Part shown: one piece after another, positions 1 through 7,897 of the stretch
Position numbering within the stretch: position 1 is the first letter of the stretch
How the letters are laid out: each line of letters begins with the position of its first letter
Assembly: GCA_020024735.1 (NCBI GenBank)
Contig: JAHHTI010000047.1
Span: forward strand, 1 to 7,897
DNA length: 7,897 nucleotides
Origin: Mycoplasmataceae bacterium
Lineage (GTDB): Bacteria > Bacillota_I > Bacilli_A > Mycoplasmatales > Mycoplasmoidaceae
Direction of reading: 5' to 3'
The notes under the pieces: generated by a model
What the model saw: the letters and a program-made list of their open reading frames with translations, nothing else
What the model was told of the DNA's origin: nothing
Database searches by the model: none
Made by a program: the position numbers and the translations under genes

Positions 1-6
1 CCTCCA
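1..6 (-). promoter_or_regulatory. Candidate ribosome binding site for a gene just outside the window
   Basis: The minus strand reads TGGAGG at the edge of repeat copy 1, identical to the SD of gene A. If the layout is conserved, a start codon would follow about 9 nt beyond position 1. The gene itself is not visible, so this is a prediction. Confidence 0.4.
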
Positions 7-55
7 CTAATTTGTTTACATATTCACATAATTGATCAAAGCAATTTTTGTGTGT
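1..55 (-). pseudogene. Headless 3' fragment of gene B
   Basis: In the frame matching gene B this reads THKNCFDQLCEYVNKLVE, identical to the B C-terminus. Upstream of the match the frame runs only a few unrelated codons (NACC) before a stop at 70-68, with no start codon. It cannot be expressed as a B protein. It begins 16 nt after the stop of gene A, and its end lies outside the window. Confidence 0.8.
1..55 (-). repeat. 55-bp direct repeat, copy 1 (downstream of gene A)
   Basis: Exact copy of 1230-1284, in the same orientation and 1229 bp away. The two copies flank gene A. The copy is cut by the window edge at position 1, so its full length is unknown. Confidence 0.95.
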
Positions 56-71
56 GCAGCAAGCATTTTAT

Positions 72-1220
72 TTATTTAGCCATAGCAGAAGAGATTTTTT
101 GCCCACCAGTTATATTCATTCATTCAGGGAATTCAACATAGTACGTTGTAGGTTTGAAATCTATGTAAATTGGAGAAATATATTTATCATACATATAACT
201 ACCAATTGCACCACCTTGAAAAAGCTGAACGTGTTCTAAACCAATAATATTAAGGTTCAATTTGTTTTCTGGAGAATAATTTTGAATTTGGTCAAAATCA
301 ATTTTAATTCCTCCGTTTTCAATTTTTTTTAGATTAGGAGGCAATATAATTTCAGTTGCTATAGAACATATAGTATCATCAGCAAATGATTCTATTTTAG
401 TGCAACGACTAAAATCATAAAGACATTTGTTTATTATTTTTTTTGCAAATCTAAAATTCAGAATGTTTCTTAAATCAAGTCTTGCGTTTTCTAGGGTTGC
501 TGGTAAAAGTACTTTAACTGAATGAACGTTAGGAAACATTTCAGGTTTCTCTATACTTTTTTCGTATCCAAGAGATAGACAACTTTCTATCAATGAATCA
601 CTAAAATCCAAAACTAACTCATTACCTTCAAAAGGTGCAAATCTTGCAGGATTTCGATTGGAAAATATCCATAATTTTTTCTCTCTCATAATAGCTTCTT
701 CATCACGAGTAGGTGTGGCATCCCCAAACACCTTCACAGCTATTTTAGTAGAAGGTTCTAATAGCCCGCTTTGCTCATTTTTTTGATAATAATACACCCC
801 TTGTAAATTAACATATTGATCTAGTTTTGTTGGTGTTTGTAATTTCCCGTCATATTCACATCCTGTTTCACCAGGACCAAGTATTGCTGCCCCTAATTCA
901 TCTCTAGATGGACTATAAACAATATTATATAAAAAATTGTTTGTTCTAGCACCACGTTCAGAAAGATATCAATGATATTCGTTTAAAGATACTTCTTGAC
1001 CAGCATCATTGCGCTTGTATAGTTTTCCATTAGGAATATAAGGAGTTCAGTCGTTTTTAGGTGCTTTTAATTTTCTTAATTTATCCAAATCATTACTTTG
1101 AGTTGATGTATTCTTGCTGCTCCCACATGAGACTATTGTTGAAGCTAGAATTGGAGTAGTTACTACTACTAAACTTGTTGCTGCAAGTAAATTAATTAAT
1201 CTTTTTTTATTTCATTTCAT
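72..1220 (-). CDS. Lipoprotein with BspA-like leucine-rich repeats (gene A, 382 aa)
   Basis: ATG at 1220 to TAA at 74-72. Four UGA-Trp codons (first base at 1214, 1049, 971 and 122) and one UGG. The N-terminus is a bacterial lipoprotein signal: MKWNKKR, a hydrophobic core, lipobox IVSC at residues 29-32, then a Ser/Lys/Asn/Thr linker (GSSKNTSTQSND). Cys32 should be lipidated and the protein displayed on the outer face of the membrane. Residues about 230-305 resemble the BspA/LRR_5 type of leucine-rich repeat (VLLPATLENARL, DFSRCTKIESFADD, IILPPNLKKIENGG). In that family such repeats commonly mediate protein or host-surface binding; that role here is inference. Residues 53-70 (NGKLYKRNDA, then LNEYHWYL) vaguely recall the modules of B and C. 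The gene starts 1 nt after gene B, looks richer in GC than B and C in the stretches I counted, and is bracketed by the 55-bp repeats, so it may be a mobile or amplified cassette. Confidence 0.9.
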
Positions 1221-1221
1221 T

Positions 1222-3840
1222 TTAATAAACCTCCACTAATTTGTTTACATATTCACATAATTGATCAAAGCAATTTTTGTGTGTTGAATAATTATACACT
1301 TTCCCTTCAACATTAAGTGTATAAATTTGATTAACTTTATAATCTAATAAGGTATAAGTATTATCATCATCTAGATAAAATATCTTTGTTGTATCAACTG
1401 GAATTAATTTTGTTCTTAAAATATTATCAATAATTGTTTGTTCAGAATCAAAAATTGCATCAGAACTAGTTGAAATCGTTTCATCAGGATTTAATTTTAT
1501 TCCAGGGTTGATGATATTTCCAGATAAATCATATAAAACTACTATTTTTTGTGGTTCAGTGATTGTTGTATCTTTGATTAAAGCCTTTATTTGATTTTTA
1601 TCATTTAATAATTTAATTGAATTATTTCCAATTAATGTTGGAGCAATATCTTCATTGTTGGATAAAAATTCTCTATATTGAGTAGCCATTGGAACATTAT
1701 TAGCACTATCACCTTTATAAAGAATAACAACTTCATTCGGATCAACAAATTGTTTTTTCATTACTTCTTCATATATATCTTTATTATCATATTTCATTTG
1801 ACTCAAAATTTTATTATATGTATTAACGATAGTATTTAAAGGGTAACTTGTTTCTAAATTATTTTTAATTTCTGGAGTTACCTTACCTTCTGCTTCAATA
1901 AAATCACTATTTCATCCATAATTAAAAATCCAATTATTTTCCGAATCCTTGCTAATTAAAGTATTATTAGTCAACACATTGAACGAATTATTTACTGTTT
2001 TGAAACTTTGTGATACATTAATCAAACCATTTAAAATGTTTAAACTTTCTGGCGAAAAATCTAGAATTTGCTTTTCAAATGTTTTAGATTCATTTAATAC
2101 TATATTTGATTTAATAGAGTTGTTTGACTGATTTACTAAACTATTCATTTTTTCAAATTTAACATTAATTTTAAATAATGGTTTATTATTAAATTCTATT
2201 ATTATTGCCAATGAATTATTGAAAATATTTGGTATTAGATTAGATAATTCAGTGATTAGATTTTCAGGCAGACTATTGTAAAGTCCGATATTCTTTAGTT
2301 CAGGATTAATACTAAATGAATTTGTATAATCTTCCTTTAATACATCTTTATCCATTAATAAATATTGATTATCTTCAACTATATTACTTCCTAAATTAGT
2401 GATATCATTTGAGTTAGCAGTATTACTTTCTTTATTTTCTTCTCCTGCTTCATACTTAAAGGTTTTGTCAAAATCTAATTTAGTATTTAAAAATGTATTC
2501 ATTAGATTTCTTTTTAAAATTTCTAAAACTTGATATTTAATTGATGTTTTAGGAATAGAACTCATTAAATCATTAATCTTTTCATCTAATAACTTATTAA
2601 ATTCAAGTGATAACTTAACTTGATTAGTTTCTACAAATTTAGGAATAATCTCAAATGATAAATAAGTATTTGCAGTACTTTCAGTACCAACTTTTAAAAT
2701 GTCAACATCAACACCATCGTCTCACCCTTTATCTTTACCAGTATAATCTAATGTAAAGGTAGTTTCTAATAAACTAACACTTGCCTCTCTCGCAATTGAA
2801 TAATTAAGAACATTCAAGCGTTGAATTCAAGTTGTATTTTTACTCATAAATTCACTATTATTGATAAACATATTGAATTCTTGTAAATCAGTAAAACTAA
2901 TGTCATTATATGTTAAAGAATTGCTGTTGGTATCACATGTAAAGTTTGCATTTTTCGATTTGAAGTTAGTTACTTTATAAGTTGCTCTTTTTTCTTCACC
3001 ATGCATTATTAGGTTTAATTTTACATTAAATCTTTGTTGCTTCAAAAAAGCTAGTTTAGCATCGACAAAAGATTTTATTAAATCACTTAATACATCATTG
3101 AAATAATTAGGATTATTTAATATTGAATGTTCACTATTAGAAGAATAAAGTCATTGTTTACTTACTTCATCAAAATAGTTCTTTTCATATCCTTTAATAG
3201 AAAAATTTGTAAAATTTTTAAATCCAGGATTTTGAACAAGGTTTTGTACTTCATTAAAAGTTTTTCTTTTGAATTCTTGTAAATCATTCTTAGATAAAGG
3301 ATTAAACTTTGTATTTCCATTATTTCTAAAGATTTCATCATCGTAATATTGCACCCCTAGCGGATGTTTAGAATTTAAAATTGATTCTTTAGCCTCTTCA
3401 TAAGTAGAAAATAAGTTGTTGTTAAAATCATAATACTTATATGAAATTAATCCCGGATTTACATATGTTTTTTTTGCTTTTTGGTAGTCATATGTATAGT
3501 TTCCTAGTGCATCAACATACACAGGGTGCAATCTGGAGTCATCATATAATCTTAAGTCATTAATATTTACTAAACCTGTTGAGGGATCTAGAATAGCTTT
3601 ACTTAAATTACCTAAATAATAATTGTTGGTAATTGTTTCAGGATGTTGTCTTAAATATCTTTTTGCAACATCTTGAATATTTTTAAAATATTCTCCTTCA
3701 TAGATGTATCCATTTGGTTGTTTTAATGAATTAGTATTAGCTAGGATGATATTCTTATTTGCAATAACACTTGTAGGAATAATAGTAGTTAAAGTGCATG
3801 TAGCTAATGTAGTTAGCAATATCTTGTTTCTTCTTTTCAT
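1222..3840 (-). CDS. Exported surface protein of unknown function (gene B, 872 aa)
   Basis: One continuous frame with four UGA-Trp codons (first base at 3153, 2829, 2724 and 1914); apparent TTG starts inside it are only leucines. ATG at 3840 is fixed by a strong SD. Residues 1-27 are a signal peptide (MKRRNKILL, hydrophobic core, VIA before residue 28). Cys15 sits too early and lacks a lipobox, so this does not look like a lipoprotein. The N-terminal third carries modules resembling those of protein C (YIYEGEYFKNIQDVAKRYL at about 45-63; YKYYDFNNNLFSTYEEA at about 134-150), and one closes the protein at about 840-869 (VEGKVY, then CFDQLCEYVNKL). The middle looks beta-rich, with a possible diverged duplication (271-331 and 543-613) and an Asp-rich stretch at 365-380 (DYTGKDKGWDDGVDVD). 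Later come strand-like VVILYKGDS and IVVLYDLSG segments. It is probably a partner of C. The last 55 bp are duplicated at 1-55. Confidence 0.92.
1230..1235 (-). promoter_or_regulatory. Ribosome binding site of gene A
   Basis: The minus strand reads TGGAGG, 9 nt before the ATG at 1220-1218, inside the last codons of gene B and inside the 55-bp repeat. It selects this ATG as the lipoprotein start. Because the repeat carries the SD, any gene placed after another copy would inherit the same translation signal. Confidence 0.7.
1230..1284 (-). repeat. 55-bp direct repeat, copy 2 (intact context: 3' end of gene B)
   Basis: Identical base for base to positions 1-55; the match breaks at 1285 (t) versus 56 (g). 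Here it encodes the end of protein B (HKNCFDQLCEYVNKLVE) and its low-coordinate edge is exactly the GGAGG that serves as SD for gene A. It contains the small palindrome TTGATCAA. Copy 1 starts at the window edge, so the true repeat may be longer than 55 bp. Confidence 0.95.
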
Positions 3841-6800
3841 TATTTTACCTCCTTAATATTGTCACAAATTCAATTTACAAAGTCATCTCGATTATGGAAT
3901 ATCCGTCCATCTAATTGATATGTTTCATAAACTTTTTCACTAAAGTATGCTTTATAATCAAATTCCTTCATCAATCATGATATAGCATCATTTTTATCTA
4001 AGAATATTCGTTCTTCTTTAGCATCATTCTCAGCAATAAATGCTTGATGGTGAATGATGTTGTCTGATAAGTCACTGTATTTTGTTGTTTGGTTTAAGAA
4101 CTTAGGATTTACCTTTTTTGACATTACATCAAAACTCTTATAAAATTGTTTATCCAGTTTCTTTTTGATCTTTGCTTCGCTCATTGTATTTCCATTACTA
4201 TTCGGATCGATAATTATGTAGTTATAATTATTAGTTGGTTTTTGAAGTCCACCATTACTAGTTCAATAATCAGCAGGCATTTCAAATGCTTTCATACTAG
4301 GATCTATCAACAAATTATTGTTATATTCAGGAACTCTAGCATTATTACCAGTTTTGTTAAGAACAGGCAATTGTACCACTGATACAGGTTTAATTGTATC
4401 TAATACTCGTTTGATATTTTCTTTTATGGTTAATGAGGTATCACATTTGAAACCATTTCCATAAATATATTCACTTGGTGCAAAAAGTTTCTTTTCATTA
4501 ATAGTTAATTTATCAAGATTATTAAAATTCATTGTTTTAATATGGTTAATAATATTTTGTACTAATTTATCTAAAGTTGGAGCTTTTAAATAATCATCTA
4601 CATTGTTTTCTTTAGATAAATCTAATAAAGAATAGCAAGTCTTTACTTTATCATTTTGATATCTATTTTCAAGAATGTCATCTAATTGTTTATTTCTTAA
4701 AGTATCAATATCATTAAAGATAATTCCATTATAGTAGTATCCGTTAACAACATTAGCTCTTACAATTTCTATTGGATCAAGAAGTTTCATTGCTTCAGGA
4801 CCTCTATTTAATTTTCCTCCAGGAATTAAACCAAATAAGAAAGAAACTTCTTTACCGCCATTTCAAATAAATTCTGCATCTTCAGTTTTAAATTTATATG
4901 AAGTTAATTCCATATTAAAGAAATTTCCAATAACATCTATAGCAATTGATACTCATGGCATTGCTTTAGAAATTAAACTTAATCCTTTTAAAGCTTTCTT
5001 TATTAAACATCTACTAGTTTCTTCTATTGCAATTCTTGTATCTACACTACTTGAAACAATATCTCCAATTGTCTTCAGTAGTGACACAACCCCTGAATTG
5101 TTATCAAAACAAGAAGTTTGTACATTGTGTAATTGACTATTAGAAGAAGTATCTTCTTTATAGTCTTCTAATTCATTTACTAATAAAGGAATCATATAAA
5201 CAAGTGAGTTTAATATATTACTAAATAATTTATTAGATTTACTATCAAATTCATTAAATGGAACATTAATAATATTTTTCATAAAAGTTGCATTTACTTT
5301 TTCACGGATACTATCATAAGTTGATGGAGCACCAAATATGTTTTTTAAATCTATAGAAGAGTTACTAATCAATAATTTCATTTGTGATAGTATAGGCATA
5401 TCAATTTCCCCATCATTTTGTGAAATTAATTCATTCATATAAGTAAAATTACGTTTAGCTAATTCATAGTAAGCAACAGGGTTATTATATTCATTTACCA
5501 TTTGCGGATTCTTCACATAGTATGGAATAAAATCTTGAGCTTCCATTAAAAGTTTATTTTTCTTTTTAAGTTCATCAGTAGTTACTAAAGATGTAAATGT
5601 AATATCCTTTCCAAAGGAAACTGCAATAATTTTCTTAATAACAACATTTAAACCATAACTTCTAAAGAATGATTCAACATATAAATAAGGTAGAAGTTCT
5701 TTTAATTTTTCATCAGTAATATTTGGTAGTTTATTATTGTCATTGGTTGCATAAATTTTTTTAACGGTTTCTAAAAGATAATTGTAATCAGTTTGATAAT
5801 CTTCTGAATATCCTGCACAAGTAAATGCATCCCAAATTAATTGATATCCATAAACATCGTCATCTTCTATTGTCATGTTAAATAATTTTTCAACATAGTC
5901 TTTATTAAAGTCTGATGGTTTTAAGAACGGAACTCTTGTCATTATTGCAGCTAATTGAGCCATATAATTAATGGCACCACATAATTTAGGATAATCATTA
6001 GAAATATTAGAAATTATAGTATCTATATCATAATTCAAATCCAATGTCTTATTATCAAATTTGAAGATTTTATTAAATGAAAATGAATCTCCATACTTTC
6101 CTATTAATAAAGATTGAGGAACAGCTAACTTTAAAATGTAATCATAGTATTGAGCTATTTTTGTATAGATTTTTCTTGTACTATCAATATATGTTTGGTT
6201 TACTCCAAAATTTACCATTTGATCAATTGTATGAGCAAATAAAATAGGAAGTTTTAAGAATTCTGAATACTTCTTACCTTTTCTCATTGTTTGATAGATG
6301 TTATCTAATGAATCATAAATATGAGGAAGGTCATTTCTTAATTGTTGAAAGTAAGTGCTAATTTCATCATTTAATGAAGGGACATTAATAAAAGTATTAG
6401 CTTTATCATCAGTTCTACTAATTACAGTGTCAAAAAATCTACTAATATTTTCTTTTTCTAAAGCATTATCAACAAATTTTGAATCTCTTCCTGAAATTTT
6501 TTGTCACAAAGAAGGGTCTTTCATCTTCTTAATATCACTGGAAGATTTTAAATAGTAAGGTCCTAATAAATCAAACTCATCTGCTTTATCTAAATCAACA
6601 ATATAGTTTCCTTTTCCTTGATTACTTGTTACTTGAGTATAAGAAGGATCATATTGGTTTGCCCCAATATTTTTGATTTCTTCTTTTCCATAATAAGTTG
6701 TGCTAAAGCTTTCTGGTTGTTTGTATTCAATATAGTTTCTTGCATTTTGTCTAATAAATTTAGAAAGGTATTGGTAGGTTTGCGAATTAGTATCATTTAA

Positions 6801-7451
6801 ATCTGTTTTCAATTTATCAATAGAAATTGGTAATGAAATAATATTGTTCATTCCTTTTAATACAATTGAGTTTACTACCTTGCTTGAAAGGTTTAAGTTC
6901 TTTTCTAGGTAAACAGCTAATTCGTTTTTAGATCTAAAGAACAAATTATTAAAGTAATATAATTGGTGGATTTCATAATACGAATCTTTAGCTTCTTGTT
7001 CAGTTTTATAAATTCCATTATTTGCACCACGATAAATTGTTGTTGTAGCATAGTTATTTTTAAAATCTATTTTCTTTAATTCATTAGGAATTAATGAACC
7101 ATCACGGTTTAATGTTAAGTTTTTATCATTAGTTACGAATTCTAAAGTTTTAATATGAGATGATAAAGTATTTATTAATTCACTAGGTGAATTATATATT
7201 TGTGAAGTATTATCTCCATTTAATGTTCATGTGTCAGCTTCATTCACAACACTTCTTGTTTTATTCGCTATTTCAATTCCAAACTCAATTGCATCATTCT
7301 TGGAATCAAAAATATTTCCCATAAAACTATATCTAAAGTTTTGATGTTGAAGTTTAACAATCTTAGTTGCTGCCATAGCAATTGGTGAAACCATTACTAT
7401 TGTTGATAATGAGAGACTTGTGATAATTGCAATTTTCTTTTTCTTATTCAT
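3840..7451 (-). CDS. Large exported surface protein of unknown function (gene C, 1203 aa)
   Basis: One continuous frame with seven UGA-Trp codons (at 7229, 6506, 4955, 4865, 4265, 3977 and 3872, counting the first base); under the standard code it would fall apart into fragments. The start is ATG at 7451, preceded by an SD. Residues 1-27 form a classical signal peptide: MNKKKK, a hydrophobic core, and AMA before residue 28. There is no lipobox. The rest is Lys/Asn/Ile-rich and mostly looks helical. Short modules of the type Y-x-Y-N/D-G-x-I-F followed by a helix recur at about residues 39-63, 140-163, 164-186, 902-927, 1138-1163 and 1177-1200 (for example YYYNGIIFNDID and YQLDGRIFHNRDDF). Residues 787-880 are unusually hydrophobic and then glycine-rich (ISKAMPWVSIAIDVIGNFF, later WNGGKE and LIPGGK). 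Size, composition and signal peptide fit the large uncharacterised surface proteins common in mycoplasmas, but I cannot assign a named family. The stop TAA shares its last base with the ATG of gene B. Confidence 0.92.
3847..3854 (-). promoter_or_regulatory. Strong ribosome binding site of gene B
   Basis: The minus strand reads AAGGAGGT, a near-perfect SD, 6 nt before the ATG at 3840-3838. It is embedded in the Lys-Glu-Val codons at the very end of gene C. Together with the TAATG junction it supports this start and suggests that B is made at least as efficiently as C. Confidence 0.8.
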
Positions 7452-7897
7452 ATTCTTTTTCCTTTCTAAAATTTAGAGTAAATGATGTGCTTATGATAAT
7501 AGTAATAACAATTATTAGAGCTATTGATATTTCTGGGAAGAGAGCATTCGGTTTATTTGTGATTTCATATATACCTTGACTACTAGATAATTTCAAATCA
7601 TTTGGAGAAAGTGTGAAATCTGATAAATTTGAGAGTTTAGATGTTAGCTTTATTAAAAATTCGTTAGCTGTTTGATAAGAAGCAGAAATTATATCAACAT
7701 ATTTATATCATGATGTTTGATCAACAATTGTAGGATCAAAACTTTGCAAAATATTAATATCTAAATTTGAATAAGTTCCTGATTTATTTAAATATAAACT
7801 AGTATTGCCAACAAATCTCACTAATGTATCTTTAATATATTTATTATCAATAGAGGTTATTGGTACTGTTGAATTTGTATAGTAATAATTCTTATAT
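7444..7897 (-). CDS. C-terminal part of a membrane-anchored surface protein (gene D, 5' end outside window)
   Basis: This is the last 150 codons of a gene whose start lies beyond position 7897; the frame is open from the window edge to TAA at 7446-7444. One UGA (7710-7708, context TSWYK) is read as Trp. Most of the visible protein is polar and rich in Asn, Ser, Lys and Tyr. Near the end is a clear transmembrane helix of about 19 residues (DNA 7530-7474, starting ISIALIIVITIII), followed by a short charged tail, NFRKEKEYE. A helix followed by positive residues suggests a type I orientation: polar part outside, tail in the cytoplasm. The stop lies inside gene C, giving an 8-nt overlap and probable translational coupling. 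I do not recognise the family. It could be the anchoring partner of the exported proteins encoded downstream, but that is inferred only from operon position. Confidence 0.87.
7461..7467 (-). promoter_or_regulatory. Ribosome binding site of gene C
   Basis: The minus strand reads AGAAAGG, 9 nt before the ATG at 7451-7449. It lies within the last codons of gene D, so initiation of C is probably helped by ribosomes terminating on D. It is a weaker SD match than the one in front of gene B. Confidence 0.6.

Noticed and set aside
32..39. TTGATCAA palindrome in the 55-bp repeat as a recombinase or operator site
   Set aside because: Eight-base palindromes of this composition are common, and it is simply coding sequence of gene B; no inverted arrangement or recombinase gene is present.
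18..66. Small minus-strand frame starting at ATG 66-64
   Set aside because: It gives only 16 codons in a different frame from the gene B remnant and has no SD; it arises by chance at the repeat junction.
120..122. TGA as the end of the lipoprotein gene
   Set aside because: In the mollicute code it is Trp; the frame runs on through 15 more codons to a TAA at 74-72.
323..444. A8 homopolymer tracts in gene A as phase-variation switches (also A7 at 1202-1208 and A8 at 3468-3475 in gene B)
   Set aside because: Runs of 7-8 A encoding Lys are expected in such AT-rich DNA, and all frames are intact; nothing indicates slippage.
1..1284. Insertion sequence with target-site duplication around gene A
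   Set aside because: 55 bp is too long for a usual target duplication, there are no terminal inverted repeats, and gene A is not a transposase.
1804..3045. Separate small genes starting at TTG (1806, 3045) or ATG (2565)
   Set aside because: They lie in one frame with each other and with the ATG at 3840, separated only by UGA codons; they are internal parts of gene B.
3796..3798. Cys15 of protein B as a lipidation site
   Set aside because: It follows Thr within the start of the hydrophobic core, too close to the N-terminus and without a lipobox.
1949..6800. Plus-strand open frames at 1949-2131, 4146-4382, 6355-6555 and 6618-6800, and also 48-239
   Set aside because: All are short, antisense to long well-supported genes, with no convincing SD or recognisable protein features.
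72..7897. MIB-MIP immunoglobulin-cleaving system or F1-like ATPase surface cluster
   Set aside because: I see no protease motif, nucleotide-binding motif or recognisable MIB features in the visible proteins; only the general surface-protein character is similar.

Overview
The window is a stretch of AT-rich mollicute DNA (Mycoplasma in the broad sense). Two things show this. All four reading frames are open only if UGA is read as tryptophan: I count 16 in-frame UGA codons alongside rarer UGG. The proteins are also rich in Lys, Asn and Ile, with secretion signals and a lipobox typical of mycoplasma surface proteins. I cannot name the species.

Everything lies on the minus strand, so the transcription order runs from high to low coordinates. 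The 3' part of gene D enters at 7897 and ends at 7444; it encodes a surface protein with a C-terminal membrane anchor. Gene C (7451-3840) encodes a 1203-residue exported protein and gene B (3840-1222) an 872-residue exported protein. Gene A (1220-72) encodes a 382-residue lipoprotein with BspA-like leucine-rich repeats. The joints are very tight: D/C overlap by 8 nt, C/B share one base (TAATG), and B/A are 1 nt apart. Shine-Dalgarno (SD) sequences for C, B and A sit inside the 3' end of the preceding gene. This is one polycistronic, translationally coupled unit. No promoter, terminator, RNA gene, transposase or CRISPR array is visible, and the operon continues beyond both window edges.

All four products appear to be exported: one by a C-terminal anchor, two by Sec-type signal peptides and one by a lipid anchor. 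C and B also share a recurring module of about 25 residues (aromatic, then N/D-G-x-I/Y-F, then a short helix), found near their N- and C-termini. The simplest reading is a set of co-produced surface or secreted proteins that may work as a complex. Neither C nor B could be assigned to a family with known function.

The most unusual feature is an exact direct repeat of at least 55 bp. Positions 1230-1284 are the last codons of gene B plus the SD of gene A. The same 55 bases reappear at 1-55, just after the end of gene A, where they form a headless scrap of gene B that again ends in an SD. The 1229-bp period is therefore '55-bp gene B tail + lipoprotein gene', which suggests a tandemly amplified or recombining lipoprotein cassette. 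The next cassette would start just outside the window.
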